From assembly GCA_021324165.1 (NCBI GenBank), contig JAJPJR010000026.1:1-42230 (forward strand): a stretch of DNA of 42,230 nt, given 5' to 3'. The position numbers and the translations under genes were made by a program. The notes beneath the pieces are model-generated. The model ran no database searches. It had not been told where the DNA came from and worked only from the letters and a program-made list of their open reading frames with translations. Positions 7,012-15,946 of the stretch are shown one piece after another (positions within the stretch are counted from its first letter, which is position 1; the number at the start of each line of letters is the position of its first letter). This DNA is from Armatimonadota bacterium (GTDB lineage Bacteria > Armatimonadota > Fimbriimonadia > Fimbriimonadales > ATM1).

Positions 7012-7118
7012 GATTGCCCTCCTGAAAGTAGCCTTATTGTAGAACGGATTTCGCGCGGCCCGGGTTCGAGATGGAACTGACAGTTTCTGGCATTCGTAAC
7101 AGTCGGAGGGAGAGTAGG

Positions 7119-8130
7119 ATGAACAGACTCAAATGCGCCGCCCTCTTTGCGTTGCTGACGTGTTGCCTTCCGCTCAGCGCTTATCAGACATGGCTCGTCG
7201 TGGATGCGGGGAACGGTCAAATCAGTTACTCGTATCCATTGCGATGGGGTCAAAAAGAGGTCTCGCAGAGCCTCCTGGAAAACGTGAATACGAAGATTTG
7301 GGGCGATGTAACCGACGCTGACGGGAACACGGTCCATGATCGCTTCTGCTTCAAAACGGGCTCAAGGATTGGTGTGAAGCTGATTTGGGCGCAAGGCGAG
7401 CAGCAATCTGACTGGATTGTGGCCCAAGCCACCCTGTACGACCGCCACGATTCCTCCGTTTTGTGGACCGAGGACGACTGCGGAGCGGCACGGCTGGCAT
7501 GGGCCAAATGACATTCACTGGTTCGTGGATGATGCCAACTAGTGGCCGAGCTGGGCAGCGCACAATATTCCAGGTTACATAGCCAGAATGCGCTTGACAG
7601 GAGATATCGTAACTTCCAATGCCAACGACTCCAGCACACACGTTTCTGATTTGTACTCAGTTCTCGATACGCCAAAGTCTCCCATGAGTCCGGCTTGGGT
7701 AACGGTTCTCGAGAAATCGTGCGACTGGGCTCGCGGCCAGTACACAAATTCTGCCGCCGTGACCTCGGTCGGTGACTACCCTCTAAAGGCGCAGCGAAGT
7801 CACACGTTGGGGCTGGGCTACTATTTCGATTACAACACAATCGTTCCAGCCGGAACGACGTACGGCCCATCGAAGGGCACTTGGAACTATCATCAATTCG
7901 CCATTGATCCTACTGCGGGTGTCGTCCCGGTCGTGTGGGATGGTTGCCTGACATTCCATGATCCCACAAGTCCTACCGGTTACATCCTTGGCTTGGCCCG
8001 AGATTCAACTTACAAAGGCGGTGCGGCGGATACTGGGCTGGTTTACTCATACGGCTATGGCTCCTGGGGTCCGGCACCAGCAAGCGGTTTTTTGGCTGCT
8101 GTGACCACGCTGAGCCTCCCGGGGCAGTAG
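7119..8130 (+). pseudogene. Secreted protein gene broken by two apparent frameshifts
   Basis: An ATG at 7119 preceded by GGAGGGAGAG opens a secreted product (MNRLKCAALFALLTCCLPLSAYQ signal), readable to a TGA at 7509-7511. From about 7480 a second frame reads SGTAGMGQMTFTGSWMMP up to a TAG at about 7580. From about 7570 the third frame takes over (RMRLTGDIVTSNANDSS onward) and runs to 8130, including GYYFDYNTIVPAGTTYG and VWDGCLTFHD. Both shifts are -1, so two single-base losses (in the genome or the assembly) would explain the pattern. The rebuilt protein would be about 335 residues with no family I recognise. The long open frame on the opposite strand is a shadow. Alternatively these are separate small genes, but only the first has a good start. 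Confidence 0.5.
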
Positions 8131-8188
8131 ATGTCCACAACTACTTTGTTTCGCTGCAAAAATCAATACAGCAGGAGGAAATCGGAGA

Positions 8189-9142
8189 ATGGGCGGAATC
8201 ACGAACGTCATTTACGGACTGGTCTTGAGCAGCCAACTGCTTGTTCAAGATAACCGCCAAACTTTCGTCAAGGATGGCATTCTGGTACATCGCGAACAAA
8301 GGAGGAGCAGTCTGGGAATCAGCCACGCGGGATTGCTGGGCTTGGTCTTTGCCGCAGATGAGATTCCTCAAATGGAAGCCAAGTCGACCTATCACCCGGA
8401 ATACCATCAGAGGTATCACACTGTTGTAACCATAGATGCCTACAGCGACGGCACAGCGGAGGAACTCAACTCGAAGATAAACCGGGCATACGTTTCACGT
8501 TTCGACAAACGAGAGCAAGTCGGAGTTGACCTCACAATTCGTTCGTCCGCGCACCTGGCAGCCAGGTCTATGGACAGAATTATTGAGAACAGTTCAGCCC
8601 GTCTCGAGGAGCGCACGTACAGCGGCTTAAGGATTGGGCGGAGCGTTTCAAATCCTGTTGGCGGCGTCGAAATCGTACAGATCGGAAGATGCGTTATGAG
8701 AGTGGGCACAAACGATCGTTCGTCGATGCTTTGTGATGCACTTGCCCTGAGTCTTGAATACAAACTTCGCGCGCGCGACGACATGCAAGCGCCAAAAGAA
8801 GAACTCCCGCTCTACTTCGGCTCTAAGAAAATCAGCGGTTTCAACGCCTTGGAATACAACGGCAATTCGTGGGCACCTGTTGAAGCGTTCAAATCCGCAG
8901 GAATTGCCGTCGAATGGGACGGCAGTTCATATACGGCAGTGCTTAAACACAATGCCAAACGGGTTGTGATGAAATGTCTGCAGTACGGCGCATTCGTGAA
9001 CGGTGAATATCACAAATGGCGCATTCCCTGCCTGCTCGTGAACTATAAAATGGTGATTCCGTTGCGCGAAACGTGTCAGGAACTCGGCTTGAAGTTCGAA
9101 ACGCAGAACGGTCGCGTCACGATCACTCCCCAAGGATCTTGA
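8189..9142 (+). CDS. Stalk-domain protein (copper amine oxidase N1-like domain at C-terminus)
   Basis: The 317-residue protein ends in a domain like Cu_amine_oxidN1: [17 protein letters not shown] then [17 protein letters not shown] and VTITP (about residues 222-314). This stalk fold occurs in cell-surface proteins of Firmicutes and related bacteria. The N-terminal 215 residues (including [23 protein letters not shown]) match no family I recognise. No strong signal peptide is evident. AGGAGG lies about 10 nt before the ATG. The 3' end overlaps the convergent yjbQ by 20 bp. It shares the strand with the disrupted gene upstream. Confidence 0.7.
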   Translation: MGGITNVIYGLVLSSQLLVQDNRQTFVKDGILVHREQRRSSLGISHAGLLGLVFAADEIPQMEAKSTYHPEYHQRYHTVVTIDAYSDGTAEELNSKINRAYVSRFDKREQVGVDLTIRSSAHLAARSMDRIIENSSARLEERTYSGLRIGRSVSNPVGGVEIVQIGRCVMRVGTNDRSSMLCDALALSLEYKLRARDDMQAPKEELPLYFGSKKISGFNALEYNGNSWAPVEAFKSAGIAVEWDGSSYTAVLKHNAKRVVMKCLQYGAFVNGEYHKWRIPCLLVNYKMVIPLRETCQELGLKFETQNGRVTITPQGS

Positions 9143-9533
9143 TGATCACACGCTTTCGGCGCCTGCCATCGAATTCCGCATAGAAAACCTGCTGCCAAGG
9201 GCCGAGATCGAGTTCGCCGTCGGTGATGGGAAGGATCACCTGATGGTGCATCACAAGGTTTTTCAGATGCGCTTCACCATTATCCTCGCCAGTCCGATGA
9301 TGCCGGTAGTTCTTCTTCGGTGCTAGACCGTGCAGCCACTCGCTGATGTCTTCGATCAGGCCTTCTTCCCAATCGTTCACATACACCGCGGCAGTGATGT
9401 GCATTGCGCTCACAAGCGCGAACCCTTCTTTCACTCCCGATTTCGCGACCGCCGAGGCAACTTCATCCGTGATCCGAACAAACTCCTCGCGCTTTTGCGT
9501 ATTGAATGTCAGATACTCGGTATGCGATTTCAT
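9123..9533 (-). CDS. YjbQ/UPF0047 family protein
   Basis: Starting at the ATG at 9533 the product has 136 residues, the usual length of the YjbQ family (secondary thiamine-phosphate synthase activity reported for some members). Signature stretches are [35 protein letters not shown] and [20 protein letters not shown]45, H78, H79, N85 and H89 are in the conserved positions of the predicted active site. The open frame begins at 9572, but residues 1-13 overlap a terminator hairpin and look noncoding. The physiological role is uncertain. It lies 48 bp after the second subtilase gene, beyond a terminator. Confidence 0.9.
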   Translation of the reverse strand: MKSHTEYLTFNTQKREEFVRITDEVASAVAKSGVKEGFALVSAMHITAAVYVNDWEEGLIEDISEWLHGLAPKKNYRHHRTGEDNGEAHLKNLVMHHQVILPITDGELDLGPWQQVFYAEFDGRRRKRVIIKILGE

Positions 9534-9542
9534 AACGATAAA

Positions 9543-9569
9543 CCGGCGGAAGCAAAACGCTTCCGCCGG
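9543..9569 (-). terminator. Terminator hairpin after the second subtilase
   Basis: CCGGCGGAAGC and GCTTCCGCCGG are perfect 11-bp arms around a 5-nt loop, followed on the minus strand by TTTATCG. It lies 12 nt after the subtilase stop and 10 nt before the yjbQ start. Confidence 0.75.
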
Positions 9570-9580
9570 CAATGATCAGT

Positions 9581-11332
9581 TTACTGGCGCACCGACCAAC
9601 GCGCCTGGTCAATGTTCACGTTCAGAATCCCTGTTTGAGGATTCATATCATAAAACGAGATGCGCGCTTTCATCGCGCCTCCGTTTCCGATGAACCGGTT
9701 AGGGTTCGACGTTACGTTGATGATCGCAAGGTTATCGCTGCTGCTGATCGGCCTTGCGTCAACCAGTTCCCACTGGCCATTGGTCATATTCATCAGTTCG
9801 GTTCTTTGCATGCCTCCAGCCTTGTTCGCGCTGGTTACAAGAAGGAACTGAACTTTCGATGCGCTTCCATACGGGCTCGTTCCGTCCACCGTAACGCCCA
9901 CCGCGGGTGAAACGTTGGCGGGAGGCATCGTGCCGTTCGCCTTGTAATACGAACCGTCGGCATGATAAACATCCGCGGCGGTTCCGCTCACGTAATTTCC
10001 GCGGAACAGCGTGATGTTCGTCGGGAACGCCAGATCGAGCGTCGCTTTTTGCAGCGCATACCACGCGTTGATTCGTCCCCAGCCATAGAACTCGTCGAAT
10101 CCGGTTGAGCCTTTGTCCTCGGCCGTTGAACGGATGATTTCGAACACCTGATCGTTGGTCAATCCGCGGTCATACGACCAGATCAGCGAAGCCAGCCCCG
10201 AGGTATGCGGTGTGGCCATCGAGGTTCCCGAATAGTAGGCATAACCGTTATTCGGAACGCACGAATACACGTTCTCGCCAGGCGCCGAAACGTCAATTTC
10301 GGGGCCGTAGTTCGAAAAACTCGCCCTCGCGTCGGTGTGAGTGGTCGCACCCACCGCGTAGCAGTTCGCGAACTTTGCCGGAAATGCGATGCGCCTGCCC
10401 TGGTTATTCCCAGTGGCGGCGATCAGCAGCAATCCTTGGTCGTGCGCATAGTTGACGCTGGCTTCGAACGACGCAGCGCCGGTGTAGTACTGAAGGCTCA
10501 TCGTGCAGATGTTTGCGCCGTGATCTGCTGCCCAAACCATCGCCGCGCCGCACTGATCCTCGGTTCCGTTGCCGCCGTCGCTCAGACATTTCACCGGCAT
10601 GATCCGAACCCGCCAAGAGACGCCTGCCAACCCGATGCCGTTATTGCCGTTCGCTCCTGCCGTACCCGCAACGTGTGTGCCGTGCGCGTATCGGTCCATC
10701 GTGTCGCCGTTGTTGAGATAGGTGTTCCAGCCGGTAACCATCTTGCCTGCCATCTCGGGGTGGTTCGGGTCCACTCCGGTGTCAATCACCGCCAAGATGA
10801 TGTTGCCGTACCCGGTGAAGATGTCCCACGCTTCAAACGCATCAATGTCCGCATCCGGGGTTCCGCCGGTTTGTCCGGTGTTGTTCAACCCCCAGCAGTT
10901 GCTGATCGAAGGGTCGTTGGGAGTCAGTGCTACTCCTCCGATGCCGTCGAGTTCGGCGAGTTCAACCTTGTCGGCTTTCGAAAACTCGCGGATCATCGCT
11001 TTCACGTCGGTGCCTTTCGGCACATGAACCACGTAAGTTCGGCTCAGGCCCAGTTTGTCGGCCAACGCCTGATTCGCATAACCTTGCGGGCTGAATTCGA
11101 GCATGTCGTTGACGTGCCACTTCTCGGCCAGCGCGTTCAGCTGCGGGTTGCCGGTTTGAACTCCCAGCACGGGCACGGTTATCGGCACGACTCCTGGCGT
11201 TACTCGGACCAGTATCCGATCCGAGGCGTATCCGCCGAAAACGTCGGGTTTATCGAGCGCTCCTCGGTTCTGTGCAAATGCTGCGGCCGCTAATGCGAGG
11301 GTCAGGCATCCCACTCCTCTCCATCTGTTCAT
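9581..11332 (-). CDS. Secreted S8 (subtilisin) family serine peptidase, second paralogue
   Basis: The 583-residue protein has a signal peptide (1-20), a propeptide-like region (to about 135) and a subtilase domain with D184 (AVIDTGVD), H217 (AHGTHVAG), N309 (ATGNN) and S371 (GTSMATPH). All catalytic positions are intact. The C-terminal beta-rich part (about 430-583) resembles that of the paralogue at 5275-7011. AAGGAGGAG lies 6 nt before the ATG. The two share long motifs, including the TPDADIDAFEAWD run, so they arose by duplication, with a 2-kb plus-strand region between them. Likely extracellular degradation of protein. Confidence 0.95.
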   Translation of the reverse strand: MNRWRGVGCLTLALAAAAFAQNRGALDKPDVFGGYASDRILVRVTPGVVPITVPVLGVQTGNPQLNALAEKWHVNDMLEFSPQGYANQALADKLGLSRTYVVHVPKGTDVKAMIREFSKADKVELAELDGIGGVALTPNDPSISNCWGLNNTGQTGGTPDADIDAFEAWDIFTGYGNIILAVIDTGVDPNHPEMAGKMVTGWNTYLNNGDTMDRYAHGTHVAGTAGANGNNGIGLAGVSWRVRIMPVKCLSDGGNGTEDQCGAAMVWAADHGANICTMSLQYYTGAASFEASVNYAHDQGLLLIAATGNNQGRRIAFPAKFANCYAVGATTHTDARASFSNYGPEIDVSAPGENVYSCVPNNGYAYYSGTSMATPHTSGLASLIWSYDRGLTNDQVFEIIRSTAEDKGSTGFDEFYGWGRINAWYALQKATLDLAFPTNITLFRGNYVSGTAADVYHADGSYYKANGTMPPANVSPAVGVTVDGTSPYGSASKVQFLLVTSANKAGGMQRTELMNMTNGQWELVDARPISSSDNLAIINVTSNPNRFIGNGGAMKARISFYDMNPQTGILNVNIDQARWSVRQ

Positions 11333-11448
11333 TTCGATCTCCTCCTTCAGGAAAAACCTATGGGGTTTGCCAAGTATGCACCTTTGCGGGCCGCCATTTG
11401 AAGCGGAAAGATGCGAGGTTCGAGGCTTGTGCGATACTTCGCTGGCCG

Positions 11449-11985
11449 ATGGCGGAGCACGAACTCGAATGGAAGGTGCATTTGGCTCGGAACGAACCCC
11501 GCAAGGCCTTGGCCGTTTGGGTGGTCTGCCTTGCTGCCGGCTTCTTGGGGCTGTTTCTGCTTCGGGGTTGGGTTGGGTTCGTTTTGGGAGCGGGGGTGAT
11601 TTTTGCCTCAGCCGCCGAGTTCATTCTGCCCGTATATTTCAAACTGGACAAAAACGGCGCTACCAGACGATGCGGTTTGAGCGTCTCACATATCGAGTGG
11701 TGCAACGTCAAGAGGGTGTTGGAGGGGCAGGAGGGAATCAAACTGTCCCCATTGGCTTCAGCAGGCCGAACTGCGCCATTTCGGGGGGTGCTTCTGCGTC
11801 CAACTTCTGTGGGGCCGAACGGCAACGGGAAGGAGATTCTTGCATGCATCGCGTATTGGAGGGGGCAGAATGTTGAAAATGGGGGACAAGCCGCTGACCG
11901 AGGAGTCGAAGCAGCGCCTGATCGAGCAGGTGGCGGCCCGAGTGGGGAAGCACCGCCTGGAGATTCCCACGATCCTGTTCCTTGA
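11449..11985 (+). CDS. Hypothetical membrane-anchored protein, first gene of the membrane operon
   Basis: The ATG at 11449 gives a 178-residue protein (MAEHELEWKVHLARNEP) with a double hydrophobic segment (about residues 21-58) followed by a soluble domain (SVSHIEWCNVKRVLEGQEGIKLSPL). The arrangement resembles two-helix hairpin proteins with a small PH-like cytoplasmic domain (inference). The last ~35 residues, rich in Ala, Gly, Pro and Asp, overlap the next gene by 116 bp in another frame and may not be genuine; a frameshift near 11870 would explain this. No Shine-Dalgarno is obvious. No family recognised. Confidence 0.55.
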   Translation: MAEHELEWKVHLARNEPRKALAVWVVCLAAGFLGLFLLRGWVGFVLGAGVIFASAAEFILPVYFKLDKNGATRRCGLSVSHIEWCNVKRVLEGQEGIKLSPLASAGRTAPFRGVLLRPTSVGPNGNGKEILACIAYWRGQNVENGGQAADRGVEAAPDRAGGGPSGEAPPGDSHDPVP

Positions 11986-12166
11986 AATGCACAAGCCGCT
12001 TGCTAACCTGATCGGCCATGCCGCCATCGCCTTTTCGCCGTTCATGATTCCGTTCCTCGGCTTCAAAAACGTTGACGACTACTCCCAATTCTTTTCGAGC
12101 CGCGACAACATCGAGGCGCTGATCAGAAAACTTGAAGAGCAGGGCAAAGGAGCCGAAAAACGGTGA
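11870..12166 (+). CDS. Hypothetical protein, second gene of the membrane operon
   Basis: The 98-residue product from ATG 11870 has a charged start (LTEESKQRLIEQVAARV), a hydrophobic centre (LIGHAAIAFSPFMIPFLGF, about 47-66) and a charged helical tail ending QGKGAEKR. The open frame extends to 11840. Its TGA overlaps the GTG of the next gene (GTGA), which argues for translational coupling. No family recognised; it is likely a small membrane-associated partner of the next four proteins. Confidence 0.6.
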   Translation: MLKMGDKPLTEESKQRLIEQVAARVGKHRLEIPTILFLEMHKPLANLIGHAAIAFSPFMIPFLGFKNVDDYSQFFSSRDNIEALIRKLEEQGKGAEKR

Positions 12167-13875
12167 AGCTCAATTCGGCGCTCGGTTTGGCTTGCCTGGC
12201 GGTGCTCATGACGGGCTGCCAACACGTGTACAAGGATTATCCGGAGTATCGCACCGAGCGGCAGGTTGAACTGATCGGCCGCGAGCAGGGCGACGAGCCG
12301 GTTGATCTTCACGACGGCAAAAGCTGGCACGTTTGGAGGCTGGACTCCAGCCAATGCCTGCTCGACGAGCTGGGCGCAAAAAGCGCAGCCGGCGGGCGTT
12401 CGGAAGGGATCGTGGTGCTCAGAACCTTGTTTTTCGATTCCGACAACGAAGAAACGGGCGATTCCAAATTCAACAGCTACGTGCAGGAGCAGCTCAACAA
12501 GAACAAGCCGTCTCCCAACCCGATCGAGAAATACCGTGCCGATCGAGCGCTTCAGTTGGGCGCAGCCTCCGGACAGTTTCTGACCCCTTCAGCCGAAGGG
12601 CATTTTTATGCTTGGCAGATGCCCGACGGCACGTATACGGTGGACAGCGTGTCGAACGACGGCAAGGGCGGAGTGGTTGTGGATACATCGGCTTCGGCGT
12701 CGGTTCCCAACCTCGATGCGGCGTATACCGCCGCAGGCGGGGCGATGACCCCTAACCAGCTCGATTACATTCAAGCCAGGTCAGCAGAGCTTGGCGCGAC
12801 GCTCGATTGGGGCGAACTGCACAGGTTTTGGCTGCTCTTGGGGTTCAAAAAACGTGGAGGAGGCTACACGCTCGATTTTCTGAAGGCTGACACAAGCAAA
12901 GGCGTCGAACGACTCAGGTCGCAGGATTTTGATTCCCTAAACGCGCTGGCGCTTTGGGTTGATCAGAACGGCGTAAAGCAAGACGCGGCTTGGGCAGACA
13001 ACCTGCAATACCGATCGAACGGATGGATTTTGATCGGCGTGGTGCTGCTGGTGGTGGCATCGGTTCTGTTCAACATCGGCCGGGCGAAGGGCGCAAAAGG
13101 CGTAACTATCCGCCGCATCAACGGGTTGGACCAGATTGACGAGGCGGTTGGCAGAGCGACCGAGACCGCACGGCCGGTTCTGATGGTTCCGGGACTCTCG
13201 GCGCAGTTGGACGGCATCGCGGTTCAGGCGCTTACGGTATTCGCGTATGTGGTCCGCTCTGCGGCGCGGTTTCGCACGCCGATACGTTTGTTGAACTATA
13301 ACCCGGCTGTTTATGCGGTTGCGACGGAGATCGTGCGCGACGTTTATTTGAGCGAGGGCGTTCCCGAGCAGTTCGATCCCGACAGTGTTCGTTTCGTTAC
13401 CGACCGCCAGTTTGCATTCGCTGCCGCTGTGGCAGGGCTGATTCAGCGCGAGAAAGTTGCCGCGGCGTTCATGATGGGTGATTTTTATGCCGAGTCGCTG
13501 ATTTTTGCCGAAAACGCGAACCTTGTTGGAGCGATTCAGGTGGCGGCAACCACCCAGTTCACGCAAACCCCGTTTTTCATCGCGGCGTGCGACTACGTTT
13601 TGCTTGGCGATGAATTCTATGCGGCGAGCGCGTATCTGGGCCGTCAGCCCGTGCTGCTGGGAAGCATGGTGGGCATTGACTGGGCAAAAATGATGTTCAT
13701 GGCGTTCGTGGTTTTCGCAGTGATTGTCCATTCCTACCAGATGACGCAGAAAGTTGATCTTTCCAAACTGCCTCCCGAAACGCGCGCAAACTACGAGCGG
13801 CTGCACCAGGTGTATCCCGATCCTAACAAAGACGAGTTGTTCTTCGTGAAAATGACGAAGATGAAGAGGTTCTAA
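12163..13875 (+). CDS. Lipoprotein-like membrane protein with a domain like DUF6754
   Basis: The GTG at 12163 gives 570 residues, opening with a lipobox-like leader (LAVLMTGCQH, residues 13-22). Residues ~23-285 are a soluble extracytoplasmic region, followed by a membrane segment (WILIGVVLLVVASVLFNIG, about 287-305). The remainder contains a conserved-looking stretch (MVPGLSAQLDGIAVQALTVFAYV) and ends with another hydrophobic segment (about 510-525). It recalls a domain of unknown function that I believe is DUF6754; the name is from memory and should be confirmed. No catalytic motif is visible. It is the largest protein of a six-gene operon whose other members also appear to be membrane proteins or their partners. 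Confidence 0.65.
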   Translation: MKLNSALGLACLAVLMTGCQHVYKDYPEYRTERQVELIGREQGDEPVDLHDGKSWHVWRLDSSQCLLDELGAKSAAGGRSEGIVVLRTLFFDSDNEETGDSKFNSYVQEQLNKNKPSPNPIEKYRADRALQLGAASGQFLTPSAEGHFYAWQMPDGTYTVDSVSNDGKGGVVVDTSASASVPNLDAAYTAAGGAMTPNQLDYIQARSAELGATLDWGELHRFWLLLGFKKRGGGYTLDFLKADTSKGVERLRSQDFDSLNALALWVDQNGVKQDAAWADNLQYRSNGWILIGVVLLVVASVLFNIGRAKGAKGVTIRRINGLDQIDEAVGRATETARPVLMVPGLSAQLDGIAVQALTVFAYVVRSAARFRTPIRLLNYNPAVYAVATEIVRDVYLSEGVPEQFDPDSVRFVTDRQFAFAAAVAGLIQREKVAAAFMMGDFYAESLIFAENANLVGAIQVAATTQFTQTPFFIAACDYVLLGDEFYAASAYLGRQPVLLGSMVGIDWAKMMFMAFVVFAVIVHSYQMTQKVDLSKLPPETRANYERLHQVYPDPNKDELFFVKMTKMKRF

Positions 13876-13884
13876 GCCAACGCG

Positions 13885-15090
13885 ATGCTGAACTATTTAG
13901 CGCAAAACGAACCGCCGGAAACCAACTTTTGGTCAATCGAACGAACGACCGACCTTTTGTATCTGCAAAAACTCGGTTTGTGGATTCTGCTGGCGATGGT
14001 CGTTGCCGGTTTGATCTTCTTTCTTTTGGCGCGCATCCCCAGCAATTTTCGAAGGCCGGTGGTGGTCGGAATCACTTTCCTTTCGGGGCTGGTTTATGTT
14101 TTGCAATGGATTCTGCCGAAATCGAAGGCTGCGGACGGTTCAACCGTCGCGCTGATCGGGGGTTGGAATTTTTCGGAAGCGATTCCGGTGGTTTCTGGTG
14201 TTTCGCAAATCCTATCAGGAATGCTGCTCGCGATGGGCGTTTACAGCATCTTTCGGCTGCACTTCGGCCGCGTTTTTAAAGGACACAAGGATGCGTTTTT
14301 CAGCATCGTGCTGTTGGTGTCGCTTTTCGTGATGGTGGTGTTCGGGTTTATGGACAACGCGGCGCAGGAAAAGCAGAAAGACGATATGAATTTGATCGCC
14401 CGAGTGAAAAGTTTTAGAACTCGCGCAGTGGGCGGCAACACCCCGGAGTTTAGAGAGCTGGCGATGCAAAGCGCGAAACTTGTGCAATGGAAGCGGCTCG
14501 ATCTTTTCCAACGCGATCTTGAAGAAAAAATTCGGAAAGGCGAAAAAGACCCGTCGGTTTTCGAAGACGAAATGCGAGCCGAACGTGCCAAAGCCGAACA
14601 AGCCGTTCGCGACGAGCAGGCCCGAATCGCCGCCGAATACCAGCAAAACCAAACCTCGGACGAAACGCTTGCCACGGCGCGCGAAGGCGCGCAGATTATG
14701 CGCGAACGCTCGGTGGGCGCTCAACTTTTCAACCTGGTTTTCTTTGATATGTATCAGCCGCTGGAAACCGGCATGTTCAGCCTGATCGCGTTCTTTATTT
14801 TGTCCGCGGCGTTCCGGGCTTTCCGCATCCGTTCGATTGAAGCCACCATTCTCATGGCGACTGCGCTCGTCGTGCTGCTCAGTTTCATCCCGCTTGCCCT
14901 CGCGCTGACAAGCGGGATTGACCCGAACTCCTTCGCGGGAAACTTTCGGCTCGATTCGATCGGCAACTGGCTGCTTGGAACGCTCAACACATCCGCGATT
15001 CGCGGAATTGATTTGGGGCTTGGCTTAGGCGTGCTGGCGATGGCGTTGCGAATTCTTTTGGGATTGGAACGCGGGGTGGCGGTGGACTAA
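13885..15090 (+). CDS. Polytopic membrane protein with central coiled coil
   Basis: The 401-residue protein has about four N-terminal membrane segments (roughly 31-50, 59-76, 98-120, 133-152), a long charged middle part (155-290) rich in Glu, Arg and Ala that is likely a coiled coil (LFQRDLEEKIRKGEKDP), and about three C-terminal segments (near 301-317, 324-345, 372-394). The start is 9 bp after the preceding gene. I recognise no family. The helical middle could connect the membrane parts to partner proteins of the operon (inference). Confidence 0.65.
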   Translation: MLNYLAQNEPPETNFWSIERTTDLLYLQKLGLWILLAMVVAGLIFFLLARIPSNFRRPVVVGITFLSGLVYVLQWILPKSKAADGSTVALIGGWNFSEAIPVVSGVSQILSGMLLAMGVYSIFRLHFGRVFKGHKDAFFSIVLLVSLFVMVVFGFMDNAAQEKQKDDMNLIARVKSFRTRAVGGNTPEFRELAMQSAKLVQWKRLDLFQRDLEEKIRKGEKDPSVFEDEMRAERAKAEQAVRDEQARIAAEYQQNQTSDETLATAREGAQIMRERSVGAQLFNLVFFDMYQPLETGMFSLIAFFILSAAFRAFRIRSIEATILMATALVVLLSFIPLALALTSGIDPNSFAGNFRLDSIGNWLLGTLNTSAIRGIDLGLGLGVLAMALRILLGLERGVAVD

Positions 15091-15091
15091 T

Positions 15092-15946
15092 ATGAGTTGG
15101 GAAAAACTTTCGACGCTCGACCGCCGCTGGCTCTATCTTTGCCTGTTCGTGATTGTGCTGTGGCAGACGCTGATGCCCGTAGGCGTGAAAAATGTGGTGT
15201 CGCCGATGTCGTCGGGTTTGTTCGACTATCTGAATTCGCTGAAAGAAAACGATTTCGTGGTGGTGCAAAGCGACTGGACGATGAGCACTCAGGGCGAATC
15301 GCAAGGACAGTTTCAGGCGCTGATAAAACTGTTGGTGCGGAAAAAGATCCGATTCGTCGTAACTTCGGTCTCTGACGCGGCATGCCCGGACGTTGCCCAA
15401 GCGAACATCGAAGAGGTGTTGGAAAAGGAACCGAACGGCAAGGAGTTTCAAGAAAACCGGTACTGGAAAGTGGCCGGATATTTTCCCAACGCCGAAAACC
15501 ACACGTCAGGAATGGTGAACAACATTCGAAAAGAACTCGCTCCGAAAAAAGTGACCAAACTGCCCGTGATGAACGGCATAGATGACCTTTCCGATGCCAA
15601 AGCCGTGATCGTGGTAACCGGCACTGCATCCATTCGATTGTGGTACGAACGCATGAACAATAAAACGACGCTCGGCTTGATGTGCACTGCGGTGATGTCG
15701 GGCGAAAACATCCCGTATTGGCTCAGCCGTCAATCGGTAGGGATTGTGATCGGAGCCAAAGGCGCGTACGATTTTGAAACTGAACTACACGATGCGTTTC
15801 CCGACCCGAAATACCAAGGTCTCAACTATTCAACCGGACGGCAGTACATGAGCCCGCTGGCTTTTGCGCTGTTCTTTTTGGTGCTTGCGGTGGTCGTAGG
15901 CAACATCGCGATGTCGCAAGCGCGAAAGGCTGGTGAAAGGCAATGA
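15092..15946 (+). CDS. Single-pass membrane proteins flanking a soluble domain
   Basis: This 284-residue protein has an N-terminal membrane helix (about 12-32) and a C-terminal helix (about 254-275, LAFALFFLVLAVVVGNIAM) flanking a soluble domain of ~220 residues. The domain has alternating strand-helix pattern (DFVVVQSDW, IRFVVTSVSD, KAVIVVTGTA, VGIVIGAKG), suggesting a Rossmann-like sandwich outside the cytoplasm (inference). It starts one base after the previous stop and ends with a 4-bp overlap with the next gene. No family recognised. Confidence 0.65.
   Translation: MSWEKLSTLDRRWLYLCLFVIVLWQTLMPVGVKNVVSPMSSGLFDYLNSLKENDFVVVQSDWTMSTQGESQGQFQALIKLLVRKKIRFVVTSVSDAACPDVAQANIEEVLEKEPNGKEFQENRYWKVAGYFPNAENHTSGMVNNIRKELAPKKVTKLPVMNGIDDLSDAKAVIVVTGTASIRLWYERMNNKTTLGLMCTAVMSGENIPYWLSRQSVGIVIGAKGAYDFETELHDAFPDPKYQGLNYSTGRQYMSPLAFALFFLVLAVVVGNIAMSQARKAGERQ

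Noticed and set aside
7509-7535. In-frame TGA codons in the secreted gene as further selenocysteine sites
   Set aside because: The frame degrades into non-coding sequence beyond them, and coding character continues in another frame; no SECIS-like hairpin seen.
10205-11293. 362-residue open frame on the plus strand
   Set aside because: Antisense to the second subtilase, whose catalytic residues are all present.
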